Positions 12,976 to 23,763 of a stretch of DNA of 64,000 nt are shown here, one piece after another. The translations under genes and the position numbers were made by a program. Each line of letters starts with the position of its first letter. The first letter of the stretch is position 1. The stretch comes from Vitellaria paradoxa (lineage: Eukaryota > Streptophyta > Magnoliopsida > Ericales > Sapotaceae), in assembly GCA_019916065.1 (NCBI GenBank), contig CM034244.1, forward strand, positions 29,690,471-29,754,470. The letters are read 5' to 3'. The notes under the pieces were generated by a model. The model had not been told where the DNA came from. It saw nothing but the letters and a program-made list of their open reading frames with translations, and did no database searches.

Positions 12976-13228
12976 CTTCTGCACTTGTGCTAAAATGCTA
13001 ACTTTCACATGTTTGGCTCATCCTTCTCAAAGTTCCCAACTCTAAAGTACAATTAATGATAAATACCACTTAATCAACATACTATTACCTCAAAATATTT
13101 GAATAACCATCTATTTATATTAACACCAAAGTTCGGGGTATTACATCTTATAAATGTACCGGTCCCTTATCAGTTCAATTCTCTTTAGATATGCTCATCA
13201 AACAAGCAAGAAATTTTTTTTCCAATTT

Positions 13229-13475
13229 CTTTAGATATACCTATCAAATAAGTAAGAGAATTCTAATGTTTCAAATAGAAACCAATGTGTCTTGCACAAA
13301 TATCACAAAAATAAGGTAGGACACATCTCAAAAATATTTATCAAACAATTTTCTTTCAATATGCTCATTAAACAAGCAAGAGAATTCTAAGGATATAAAT
13401 GGAAACCAATGTGCCTTACACAAATATCATAAAAGTAGGGTAAGTCACATCTCAAAAAATACTTATGCAATAACA
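13229..13475. repeat. About 124 bp tandem duplication near the 3' end of the copia element
   Basis: Copies start at about 13229 and 13353. Shared blocks are 'aagagaattctaa', 'gaaaccaatgtg', 'cacaaatatca' and 'cacatctcaaaaa'. A partial third copy lies at about 13170. They lie between RNase H and the polypurine tract. Confidence 0.75.
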
Positions 13476-13689
13476 AACTTAAGGCTTCCAAAATATATAA
13501 ATCATGAATATATTCATGCATCAATGTTATCAAATGAAACATAAATGATAACTTTCAATTGATTTATAGCAATCAGAAACTAAATGTCTCAATAAAAAAT
13601 ATCTGTTATATAATGTAAAAAAAATAACTCCCACTAACCAAGTACATCAAAAAATCCAATAACACCCATGTTAAAGGCATGCTTACTTA

Positions 13690-14670
13690 AAATAATAGGT
13701 TTTCGTCCCTTGATTAAGGAGTTTGCCATCATCTATTATTAATATGATGATGTCACATTTCTTTATTAAATCTTTAACAGATAAATATTTGATCTCTATA
13801 TGCTTAGATCCACTTGAAGATTTATTGTTCTTTGAAAAAGAAAATAATCACAATATTGTCAGAAAAATCTTTAGTGGTCTAACTATAAAATCAATCATTT
13901 TAAGTTATGAAATAAAGTTTCACAACCAAATAGCATAAACTGTAGTCCCAAAACATGGTACAAACTCAACATGCATGATAAAAGACGCTGTAAGAGTTTG
14001 GTTTAACACTTTTTCATTAAATAGCTCCACAGCTAACATAAATATGTATCATAAAGTAAAATTATGCCATTCACATATTCAACAAAATTTGAATCTTAAT
14101 AACCAATAACTTCATGATCATCAATTTTTCTATAAATATGCATTTAATCTTTGATTATTTGCAAATATCACATAAATTTATTTGCTACTACTCAATGATT
14201 ATTCTAGGATTCGAGAGAAACCTCCCAAAAACACTCACAAAAAAAACTATATCTGGCTAGGTACATACCTGTGCATACACAAAACCAAAAAACTGCATTA
14301 ACAAAATGCATGTCCTGCGTGGATTTTACTTCAAATTCATTCTTAGAACTCTGACTCTTACTAAATTTGTCACCCTTAATAACAAGAACATCACTAGGTC
14401 TACATTTCTGTATATTAAACCTTTCAAATACATAGTTGATATACACTTTTTGAGAAAACTCTAGCATATCACCAGATCTATTACGAATGATCTTAATGCC
14501 CAAGCAAACAAGGTTTCTCTGAGATCTTTCATATTAATAGTATTAAACAATAGTAGTTTACTATCTCTCAAGAGACTCAAATTAGTACTAGCAAGAAGGA
14601 TATCATCAACAAAAAGAACAAGGAAAAATAAATTTCCTTCCACTAACCTAGAGGTATATACACTAATCAA
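13690..14670 (-). pseudogene. Copia reverse transcriptase and RNase H remnants
   Basis: On the minus strand 14461-14670 encodes LVLFVDDILLAS, the (Y/F)VDD catalytic motif of copia reverse transcriptase, followed by MKDLRETLFA. After a frameshift near 14500 the next frame (14204-14503) continues GIKIIRNRSGDMLEFSQKVY and YVFERFNIQKC, typical of the region after the VDD motif. Farther on (about 14000-13690) broken frames give SKNNKSSSGSKHIEIKYL and a G(T)K motif, matching the end of copia RNase H. Frameshifts and stops throughout make it non-functional. Confidence 0.85.
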
Positions 14671-14869
14671 CTTTATTTTGAAACCTCCAAGTTACACCAT
14701 TCCATTCAATACTACCAAACATAGTCTACTACGCAACAGTCCCACATTATTATAAGTATTTGACAAATGGTTCTATATGCTATCCTATAACATCATGTCT
14801 GTCATAATACTCACCCCACAGTCATACTTCAAAATTATGATCATTTTGGTCAATTATCATAAATACAGG

Positions 14870-14985
14870 CAATATAAGTGTCTGAGTTTTCAAAATTAAG
14901 AGATATTAAAATATAATCATTTATATGCCTTTGAATTCTCTCTTTACAAATATGACCTAATCTTTTATGCCATAAAAAATTATCT
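14870..14985 (-). pseudogene. GAG-pre-integrase domain fragment
   Basis: The minus strand reads WHKRLGHICKERIQRHINDY, the conserved (L)WHxRLGH zinc-binding start of the domain before copia integrase, followed by ILISLNFENSDTYIACI. The integrase core that should follow is missing; reverse transcriptase begins only about 200 bp downstream, so an internal deletion removed it. Confidence 0.8.
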
Positions 14986-15138
14986 TAAACTTTTGGTCTT
15001 TTAGACATACTATTATCATCTTGAAAAAAAATACTCAAAATTTGCACTAGATTTATCTAAAGTAGACCATTATGTAAAACACCATGCTTAATAATTTGAA
15101 GATTTTTAAAATAATAATTAGCAAGCAAAGACAAAATA

Positions 15139-16262
15139 TGCTTTAAACTTAATCAAGCATAAACCATAAGAGATGACTCGATGCATCATTACTGTCTCCC
15201 TGTTGGGCAGAGAGTGCAATATGTTATGAGGTCCATTCAGTAAATCACCAATGAGAATACCCAAATTTGAAAAGTCAATCCCCTTTGGGCAGAAAGACCC
15301 TTCTCACCCAAATATTCTCTGATTAGTCATTGAATTTTACCCGTGTTATTAAGACATACAACAACCCCCTTTGGGCAGATTATTATATGTACTAATACAA
15401 TGGCTCGTCATGTACAAATATGCAAGAAATATCAAGAATCAATGAGCATATCCCTTTGGGTAGTAACACTAATATCAACTTAATATCTCTCACTATGACA
15501 TAATCATACTTAAATTGTCTATGATTGTAATTATTACTTCATGCCCTAAAAAAAATTATGTGCTTAAAAAAATGTCTGAAAAATATATAAATAAGCACTT
15601 TGAAGCTATTAAATAACTTAATTAAAAAGTTCAATATTATGCAATTAAAATTAGTGAGATTATATATTACAATTAGATCCAGAATATCAAAAAATAGGTT
15701 ACCAAAAAAAATTGTCCCCACTTTTTAAATTGGAATCATTCAGTAACACAATAATTGTATTGCTATTAATAACTGCAAAAAAAAAAAAAAAAAAAAAAAA
15801 AAAACTATACATGCGAACACAAGAGACAACAAATTAACTAAATATGGGCAATAAACAATCGTTATGTGCTTTAAACTTAATTAAGTATAAAATTAGTAAT
15901 AATAGAGGTAGCCTGATGTATTATTACAATCTCCCATTTGGACAGAAAGTGCAATATGCTATGGAATTCTTCACGGTTAACTATAATAAAAATACTCGAA
16001 TATTTAAAAGATCAATCTCCTTTGGGCAGACAAACCTCTTAAAAATTGAATATTCTTAGGTCAATCACCGAAAATCATTCGTGCCATTAAAACATGCAAT
16101 ACCCCCTTTGGGCAAGCAATTACATGCAATAATACAATGGATGTTGTCATATTTTAGATATCAATATATGTACCCCTTTAGGCAGTAGCATCCATATCAA
16201 TCCACAAATCCTTAGTATGATATTTTTTTATTTAAATTGTCCTATGTTATTTCTAGCATTTC
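15139..16262. repeat. Two-level repeat with CCCTTTGGGCAG motifs
   Basis: Two direct copies of about 400 bp start at about 15139 and 15866 (offset about 727 bp). Each opens with 'tgctttaaacttaat(c/t)aag' and contains four CCCTTTGGGCAG-like words roughly 70-85 bp apart (about 15204, 15285, 15367, 15451; and about 15944, 16018, 16102, 16170). The block lies between the primer site and the first coding remnant, so it occupies the leader or gag region of the copia element. Confidence 0.8.
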
Positions 16263-16960
16263 TGTATCGAAAGAATATACTCACAATCACATCTTTACGG
16301 GTATTTAAATATTCAAATATATCCAGTGATCCCATAAATAACATACATGTTGCCAAAACTTGTGCTCAAAATTTTTTATTACGAAATTTCACATAAAATA
16401 ACGAATTTAGACCCCCATTTTTTCTAAGGGACAGTGTGTGTGAGAGTACACTATTCTAGAATGTTCACAAGATCTAAAATATGCTGCTTATAAAAATTAA
16501 AAAAAATTCTGCACAATTTTTTTTTAAGAATTTGTAAAAAAAAAAAAATATCTTTTTAAACTAAAAAAAATACCAAACAGTGCCAAACATCCTGAAAAAA
16601 TATTTTTCGGAATGCTTAACTCGAGATGATCAAAATAAAATTTTTTAGAAGTCCAAAAGGTGTCGCACGCGTTCTCACGCGTTGGAAATTCTAACCCCTA
16701 CTTTTTTTTAATATAGTTTCTGTATATATATCTTTCAAAAATAATTTCCGTATATATATATATAATACAAAGTCGCGTGATATAAGGGACCGTGTGTACA
16801 TATACATAAATGTTCATGCTTGGATCTGTGCAAGTTTGTAAAGTTAAAAAAAAAAAAAAAAAAGTCAACCATCTTTTCTTTAATGACTGCACAGCACTTA
16901 GGTGTGCTTTAAAAGCAAGCTCCTTGTGTTTTTCGTACATATATATTATAATATATATAC

Positions 16961-16993
<33 letters not shown>

Positions 16994-17051
16994 CGGCAAA
17001 AAAGACAAAACTAAGCAGCTTGGTGTTCTTATACACTCCCAGCACTGAAAT

Positions 17052-17082
<31 letters not shown>

Positions 17083-17380
17083 CTATGAATTTAGGTTTAC
17101 CGTTTTAATCAAATCCAATTTTTTTTTTTTTTTTTTTTTTTGGAAACTGAAAGACAGCACGCAGACAAAATATATGCATATATATATATATACAACAATC
17201 AGGAATTTACATTCACTGTTTGAATTAGATCCCAATTTTTATGTCAAAATTTTCTTTATTCTGACAATAATAAAAAAAAAAATCTTTCGAAAATTTCATA
17301 AAATAATTGATGTATTTTTAGATCCAAAAAAAATTTAACTACATGGAATCATACAATGAGTTCCTAATCTATATACAGTA

Positions 17381-17393
17381 GGTTCTGATACCA
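17381..17393 (-). other. Primer-binding site (initiator Met-tRNA)
   Basis: The reverse complement reads TGGTATCAGAACC two bases inside the 5' LTR. This is the usual copia primer-binding site complementary to the 3' end of initiator Met-tRNA. Confidence 0.85.
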
Positions 17394-17395
17394 CA

Positions 17396-17883
17396 TGTAA
17401 GATTTAAAATAGATTTATATATAAATTTAGGAATATCCAAAATTATACATTCAAAAATGCGGAAGTGTACTTGTTTGTTCCATGATCCTTGAATGCAAAA
17501 AAAAAAAAAAAAACATCTTTAAGTTCAAGATGAACTTTGGCGGTTGTGCATCTTCCTCTCCATATCCTAGGTCTGTATGACGGATTTTCTATAAGACGTA
17601 TTCTGTCTGTCTAGGGAATAGAGATGACCTAACCATATATTTATAGGGTAAACCCTAACCTCACTCGGCCCTCCCATAAAAGGTCTATAGTGAGCTCCTT
17701 AGGCCCACACTAATCTTCTAACTTCATTATCTTTATTAAGTGTATATAGGCCCAACAATATAGATCACAACAAAATTGACCTTATTATGTATGTTCCCAT
17801 CTTTAACTTGGTTCCAACCCCTTTTTTGATAAAAAAAAATAAAAATTAATTAATGTATGCTCAATATACAGAAAATTTCAACA
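17396..17883 (-). repeat. 5' LTR of the 9.7-17.9 kb copia element
   Basis: It pairs with 9725-10199; the element strand starts TGTTGAAATTTTC and ends AAATCTTACA. A 17 bp poly-A tract near 17498 is longer than in the partner. Confidence 0.9.
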
Positions 17884-18182
17884 CCTGCGGCCTTCTTACA
17901 GAGATCCTGCGAATCAATGCGATTTCCCTCACGGCCAATCTTCAGAATTCAACTCTCAGTAATGTCCTGCAGATACCTGCAGTCTTCTAGCGATCTTCCT
18001 GTCTTTTGGTACTTTGGCTCTACTTAGCTTATTTCAGACTTTCAAGATTATGCAAATAGTTTTTTTGAATCCTTTATACTTCTACTTAACTCAAAATTAT
18101 AACTAAGTCTGCATATTATAAAACTTTTTGTTTGATCATGCATTTAACAATTTTAGAATAGAATCTAATTCCTAACAAAAAG

Positions 18183-18402
18183 AATCTGAGGAACCTTATT
18201 CTTCCATATCAGTAGCTCTTGGGTACCCATCATCAAAGCCCCTTGAGCATGATTTCATCAACTTCTTTTCTTTATAATTAAGTTGTATTTTTTTTTTTTT
18301 CCTCCTATGTTCCTAGCTTATTCATTTAAGGGGGGCTCCAGAAAAATGGAAGCATAGTTTTCACATGATTTATGTCTCTAATATTTTGTATTCAACGGCA
18401 AA

Positions 18403-18438
<36 letters not shown>

Positions 18439-18908
18439 AATATATGTAAGATTAACTTTTGTTTTTAATACTCAGAGTATTTGAATCAGTTTGTACGCAA
18501 TTTAATTAATATATACACACTCGGTAATTAAAGGCAGAATCAATCTAAACATAAAATTATTTAGAGAAATCCCCCAAAAAAGGGGGGAAAAAAACAAAAT
18601 GAAAAAATTACCCTTCAATTCCGGTTCAATTATGTAACATCGGTAACAATCCTCAATAGCGTCATCTCTTACACTGATTAAAGCCATTTGACGCTTAGGT
18701 ATGGTTAATCAAATCTAGAATAAGGAAGCTCACGTACATACCATGCAAACTCACTTAATCTGCTGCTAATATATTGTCGTGTTCACATTACATTTAAACC
18801 TATAGATATCTATATATATATATATACCAACAACTCATAAACATACATAATTAGAGCAGTGCTAGCTGGTTATTCAAATCTAGAACATGAGGAAAATTCT
18901 TTATTTAT
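18183..18908. other. Spacer between the retrotransposon nest and the BIC1-like gene
   Basis: It holds an (AT)n tract at about 18407-18436 and poly-T runs. The part nearest 18909 is the 3' side of the BIC1-like gene and probably includes its 3' UTR. No other gene is seen. Confidence 0.4.
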
Positions 18909-19349
18909 TTATTTATTCAACACACACCTACTCTCAATCCTGAGTCCGGCGAGCTGGGTTTTGGTCCCTCCGCCGCTAGCCAGCGCCGCACGAGCCGACA
19001 CGATTCCGTTGGGGGCCAACAACGCATCGAAGGAAGAGTAGTCGATCCAGTCCTTGAGCAGCTCCTCCTTTCCCCATCTCTCCGGTATCGAAACGTGCCC
19101 ACCGGCAGCGACCCCACGTCCAGAAACCAAACGCGAATCGCACAATGCAATAGTACAACTACTACTGCCGCTTCTTGCTTCTTCTGAGGACGACGACGGG
19201 CTATGGGTTTTGAAGGAATGGGTCTGAATTAATTCCACCATTTCCGGGCTTTGGAAGTGATCAAACTCAAACTTTTTTGTATGTTTTTGGCTACCCAAGT
19301 TGCTGTTAAGACCTTGTGTTTCCATGGATGCAGAGAATTGGGTTTTCAT
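18909..19349 (-). CDS. BIC1: BIC1-like protein (blue-light inhibitor of cryptochromes)
   Basis: A single-exon frame of 146 residues, close to the roughly 140 residues of BIC1. BIC proteins bind photoexcited cryptochromes and block their dimerisation, damping blue-light signalling, mainly in the nucleus. The diagnostic part is the cryptochrome-interacting segment: IPERWGKEELLKDWIDYSSF at residues 88-107, followed by APNGIVSARAALAS at 112-125. The N-terminal half is Ser-rich and low in complexity. The first ATG (19347-19349) is used because it gives the MKTQ start expected for the family. The 3' half is clearly more GC-rich than the surroundings, as expected for coding DNA. Odd point: the segment before the core is a short SGRGVAAGGH, where the family members I recall have a longer basic stretch. 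Identification is by motif recollection plus the neighbouring QCR9 gene; BIC2 is the alternative. Confidence 0.78.
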   Translation of the reverse strand: MKTQFSASMETQGLNSNLGSQKHTKKFEFDHFQSPEMVELIQTHSFKTHSPSSSSEEARSGSSSCTIALCDSRLVSGRGVAAGGHVSIPERWGKEELLKDWIDYSSFDALLAPNGIVSARAALASGGGTKTQLAGLRIESRCVLNK

Positions 19350-19620
19350 GTAAGTAAACTGAGATTAGGGTTGTGCTAAGAGTGAGCGTATGTGTATATA
19401 TTATATATATATAGGAAGTGAAGAGGAATGGGTGGGGGAGTTAATTACACGTTTTAGGAGGTCGCTTTGAATGGTATGTAAGATGGCTACGTGGTGTGTT
19501 TGTCTATGGATCTGACTTTGTGTGGTTTTAGTCTTTAGTGAGGCGGGGGGAGAGAGAGAGAGAGAGAGATAGAGAACAGTCACGATCTTACAGGGAGATG
19601 CTCAGGAACGGTATTGTGTT
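19350..19620 (-). promoter_or_regulatory. 5' flank and promoter of the BIC1-like gene
   Basis: A TATA-rich stretch (tatatattatatatatata) lies about 45-65 bp upstream of the ATG at about 19393-19412. A (GA)n tract at about 19550-19570 reads as a CT-rich tract on the gene strand, common in plant core promoters and leaders. Transcription start is not determinable. Confidence 0.4.
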
Positions 19621-21969
19621 TTTGTGGAAGAAAAGATGTGGACGTATTTGAATTGATGACCCAGATATTTTTTTTTTTTCCTTTTTTTTTAGTGAATGCA
19701 TAGAAGAAAAGTAATTTTCATGCTGAGTTAATTAATTGACCAGATCGTCGGTATATTAATTTCAAAACATTATTTTTGTAATGCACGTTTGCCTACATAT
19801 ATAAATTACATAAAAGTTTCATTATCTACACGTTTTTTATTTAAAACAAAATTAATGATTTTAGAATAATATTTTTTTAAACTAAAATCATCTTAATAAG
19901 AAGCATTTTTTTGGCTGTCGTTATCTATAATTTTTATTAAAAAAATAATGATCTTATAGTATAAAATAAGAATTGTTCATTCGCGAAAATATGAATTTAT
20001 TTGTATACTATGACACCTAGTTCTCATATATTTTTTTAATATATAAGAAAAAAAATAGTATTCTTTTGGTAAACATAACAAGAAAGATATCTAAGAATGA
20101 GGTCCTTCTAAATTTATAAAGTTTTTATTTTAAAATGATAAACTTAAATTTGTTGTTTAATTCTACTAAAATTTTCAGTGATATGTTTTGATTTAATTTG
20201 TAGGGCATATTGCCCATTTAAATAGCAGTTTATTTTCAGTTACTTCCCCTATGATTTTAATTTTATGTATTTAAATTTTACATATTTTATAAATGTATAT
20301 CTGAACTCTAAAATTTATATTGCATTCATTTAAATCTTGTCGGTTAGATTTTCTATATGAAAAATAATTTATTGACAAAATTTCAATTTCATAAAATTAC
20401 CTTTAACCTAGTATTGATTAAAAAATTTTATATTATGATATAGTATATCTTTTATCATAAAAATTACATTACAATTAATTTATAATTTTTCTAAATCTTT
20501 TCATATAATTAAATTACTTTTTAAATTATTATGTTTCACATTAATGTTTTAAATTTGTATCATATATATATATATATATATATATAAATTGTTAATTATA
20601 TAAAATATTTCTACATTAGTAACTATGTTTGAAAATATATAAATATAACACATAAATTACAATAAATTATATTTTCTCTTTTTCTTCCATTTCTTTTCTA
20701 TCAGTATTAAATAATATTGGAAGAAACTTATTCTCAATTTTTTCATATATTTTTTATTAATATAAAAATATAAAAAAATTTCATAATATTGAATTGGTCA
20801 ATTATTATTTTTTGGATGAAGAATCTAACTAAGGGAATTTAAGTAAATGTAATTTAAATCTTAGAAAATTTAAATATATATTTATGAAATTAACATATGA
20901 AATTTATGTACACAAATTGGAAATCACAAAGAGCCACAAAGAATGCAAGTAAAATAAACCCTTTAAATTGGTGTATATATATATATATATATATGTATAT
21001 ATTGTGATTTTAACTACATCAAAATCTTTTGTGCTGAGAAATTAAAAGTACATCGTGGAAAGAATAACATTATTATAGAATACAAGCTCCCTGTTTCTAG
21101 AAGATGGGAGCAGGGTTTCAATATGAATTAAATATTGAATTTAAACGGTTCATGTAGAAACGATACCAGAGTAATGTGACGAAAGTCAAGGCTGCTGGTG
21201 CAAAATTTCTTTAACCTTTTAATTCAGCTTTATTCAAAATTTAAAAAATAAAATATTAAAGGTCGAATATCTGAAGATAATTTAAACTTAAATATAATTT
21301 AGAATTTGATAATTTTGTATTAACTCAACTTGATAAACCTAATTATATATATATATATTAAATTATTCTAGTTCAGTTGAATTAAAATTTATTTGAGATT
21401 GACTTAAAATATAACACATTTTAAAAATTAAACAATATGTTTTTAAATTTTAAAAATTAAACAATATGTTTTTAAGTTAAATTTTAAAAACCAACTAATA
21501 TATTCATTTACAGCCCTAGTGGTAATGCTCTTTGAATTTAAAAACAAAATTTGTTATTAATATATTACACGTATGGCACCGTGGCATAATCCAATAATTA
21601 CGAGTATTGTGAACTTCTATATTACCTAATCACTGTACTTCTTTGCCCTTTCCTTAATTTGTGACGCGTTTATGTAATTTTTTTTCTATACATATGTAAT
21701 TTATTTATTTTAGATCGACTTCATTAAATATTTTATTGATTTACAATTTAATTATTCAATAATTTTAAATTTTATTTGATTAAAAGTCAAACAATATTAA
21801 CTACGTACAAAAGTTGGGAAATAAAGGATGACCAAATATGTTATATGTGAATAAGTTTTTATTTAGAATATAAATATACCATACAATTTTTTTATTTAAA
21901 AAAATTGTTGACATTGTTAGCCTTAGACTATGAGCACGATGCAACAAGCTGCTATTAAATTAAGTAAAC
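19621..21969. other. AT-rich intergenic spacer
   Basis: It contains several (AT)n microsatellites (about 20563-20587, 20970-20993, 21346-21358) and long A/T-rich stretches, with no reading frame resembling a protein. A 28 bp direct repeat (ttttaaaaattaaacaatatgtttttaa) occurs back to back near 21419-21475. Confidence 0.5.
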
Positions 21970-22811
21970 ATGTCACGCTTTCAATTCTACAATCTGAAAC
22001 CCTGAGCTAAATCAAATACATGGATACAATACAATCACATAATTTTGTTCCAATCAAAATCAAACAAACAAATGGAACAAAGTATAAATGATAAAGATAA
22101 AATATCATACAATAGAGACTCACCATCAATTGGTCACAATGCTTCAAAAAAAAAATTGAATTGAGCTCAAACCAATCTAATACTACCCAATTAAATAATC
22201 TAAAAATAAAATGTATACAACTACTTCTTTAAGGAGGACCAAAAGAGTAATATACAAAAAAGTTTAACTATAACCTCATATTTGAGATATCAAAACAATA
22301 TAGGTGAATACGTAAGAGAAGACAAAAAAGAAAATAATAAATCTAAATCTCCCAGTACACATGTCTTGTAGGAAACCCCACTTCAAAACTTACAACAAGA
22401 TCTGTAAGATATTAAGTACAAAATTCATGTGTGCTTATTATACAACAAGCACCATACAAAACAAGCCCCATTATGCCACCAATGTTGTCATGCATCACAT
22501 ATATCAACATAACAAGATATAACTATAGTCACAAAATCAATATCATTAATAAACAGTTTATCATATGAATAGCCAATAGTCTCATCACTATCATGAACAT
22601 TATAGTCATCATTATATCTATTTACTAATCACAATACCATCTCATCAACATATGAATCCACAAAATGCCAACATCCCAAATCATCACCATCACCTCATCA
22701 CAACTCATCCACCACCAACCACACACATACCCACAAACATATATGGCAGGTACTCTGGGTGATTGGCCCGTGGTCAAATCACCCTAATCACAAGCACACC
22801 ATCCCTCAATG
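21970..22811 (-). mobile_element. LTR-like fragment
   Basis: It begins TGTCACGC, like the 3' terminus (reversed) of the gypsy-like LTR at 10480, and carries the same style of long CA/AT-rich tract ('catcatcaccatcacctcatc') followed by a 'gggtgattggcccgtggtcaaatcaccc' block. No partner end or target duplication was found, so it is probably a truncated LTR that abuts the next one in inverse orientation. Confidence 0.45.
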
Positions 22812-23233
22812 TGTAATAACTTGAATTTCTGTACATATATTTTTATATTGTATTTTGGGGTATATATTGTTTGCTAGGTTTATTTAAGTTGTGTTTGGTT
22901 GGTAGAGTTGGGTAGTTGATTAGTTTTGATCATGTTAGTTTAGATTTTAACTATGGTTGAGTTTGAACTCAACACTTTGTAAGATTTCAAAGTTTGAAGT
23001 TAGCATGCACACGAATAAAAGAGTCTCGTGCGCATGGGGTCAAGTGAGTTGTGGCATGCACATACAAGGAATTCTCTCATGCGCACGAGGCTTCTGTTTA
23101 GTAGTCATGCACACAGAATATGGTTTCTTAGTGAACGGGGTGCCTGGGTTCCTAGCATGCACATGGCTTCTTTTTCCTCATATGCGTGACTCTTATAATA
23201 GTTAAGTTGTCGTTTCCTACCTATTCTTCATCA

Positions 23234-23274
<41 letters not shown>

Positions 23275-23763
23275 GTATAAAGACATGTGTGGTGTGTGTG
23301 GCTTTTTCCAAAATCCTTTACCCTCTCTCTCTATCACCGAACTTCCTCATTTCTTTTCATTTCTTTTCCTCTTTTTTTTTTCTTACATTTTTTGGATTTG
23401 GTTTATTTTTGGATTGAGTGAGTTACTGAGAGAGGAGGCAGAGAGTAAGAGAGCTACAGAGGGTTAAGAGTTGAAAGAGATTTGTGAGTTTGAGGTGTGA
23501 GGGTGTGAGTTGGTGGCTTGTGGAGGCTCGATGGTGCCCAATGCCTGTGGTGGTAATGGTATAAAGCTACTATTGCTAATGCTTGCTGCTATGTTATTTC
23601 TTCTTCTCCTTGGTTTCCTCCTCTTTCCCAACTTCTCCTTCATCATAGCTAAGGTAGGGGTCTGTGCTTTAAGCTTGGCTGCATGAATATGAGTGTGTAT
23701 TGGTTAAGAGTGTTTGGATTTTGAAATGAGAATGTGGTGATATAAGAGTGTGTGTGTGTGTAT
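22812..23763 (+). mobile_element. LTR-like repeat, copy A (left of the hAT element)
   Basis: It begins TGTAATAACTTGAATTTC, a gypsy-style LTR start. From about 22891 to 23757 it is nearly collinear with 26647-27476. Inside are GC-rich words CATGCGCACGAG and variants in both orientations (23025-23165), a TATA stretch (23238-23270) and a 'ctctctctatcacc' block. It stops at a (TG)n tract exactly where the hAT terminus begins. Confidence 0.65.

Larger units (their letters stand above)
10480..13145 (-). mobile_element. Gypsy-like solo LTR, 2.67 kb (inner level of the nest)
   Basis: The element starts TGTCACGCC at 10480 and ends GGGGTATTACA at 13145, so its own strand begins TGTAATACCCCGAAC. A perfect 5 bp duplication TCTTA flanks it (10475-10479 and 13146-13150). 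It lies inside the copia element, between that element's 3' LTR and RNase H region, so it inserted later. No primer site, polypurine tract or coding domain is present, which fits a solo LTR left by LTR-LTR recombination. Two clusters of GGGCGCCCA-like motifs lie inside it. Confidence 0.85.
9725..17883 (-). mobile_element. Ty1/copia retrotransposon, decayed, with nested insertion
   Basis: Two LTRs of 475 and 488 bp bound the element, and a perfect 5 bp target duplication CCTGC flanks it (9720-9724, 17884-17888). Because the element lies on the minus strand, its 5' LTR is on the right. Next to that LTR is a primer-binding site matching initiator Met-tRNA, and next to the left LTR is a polypurine tract. 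Remnants of GAG-pre-integrase, reverse transcriptase and RNase H occur in copia order, but most of gag, protease and integrase is missing or unrecognisable. Removing the solo LTR at 10480-13145 leaves about 5.5 kb. The LTR copies differ by substitutions and small indels, so the insertion is not recent. Confidence 0.9.
9204..18177 (-). mobile_element. Interrupted copia-type solo LTR (outer level of the nest)
   Basis: The right end is the reverse complement of TGTTAGGAATTAGATTC, a typical Ty1/copia LTR start, ending at 18177. After removing the inserted element (9725-17883) and one copy of its CCTGC duplication, the halves 9204-9724 and 17889-18177 join into an LTR of about 810 bp. The left boundary is set at TGAAACTTTG because AAAAG flanks both ends (9199-9203 and 18178-18182); being A-rich, this duplication is weaker evidence than the others in the nest. 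No primer-binding site is seen beside it, so it looks like a solo LTR. Confidence 0.55.

Noticed and set aside
16698..17082. Overlapping frames on both strands rich in Tyr and Ile
   Set aside because: They are produced by (AT)n and poly-T tracts inside the copia element.
18917..19158. Other minus-strand frames overlapping the BIC1-like gene
   Set aside because: They are alternative frames of the GC-rich coding sequence; only the 146-codon frame carries the WGKEELLKDW motif.
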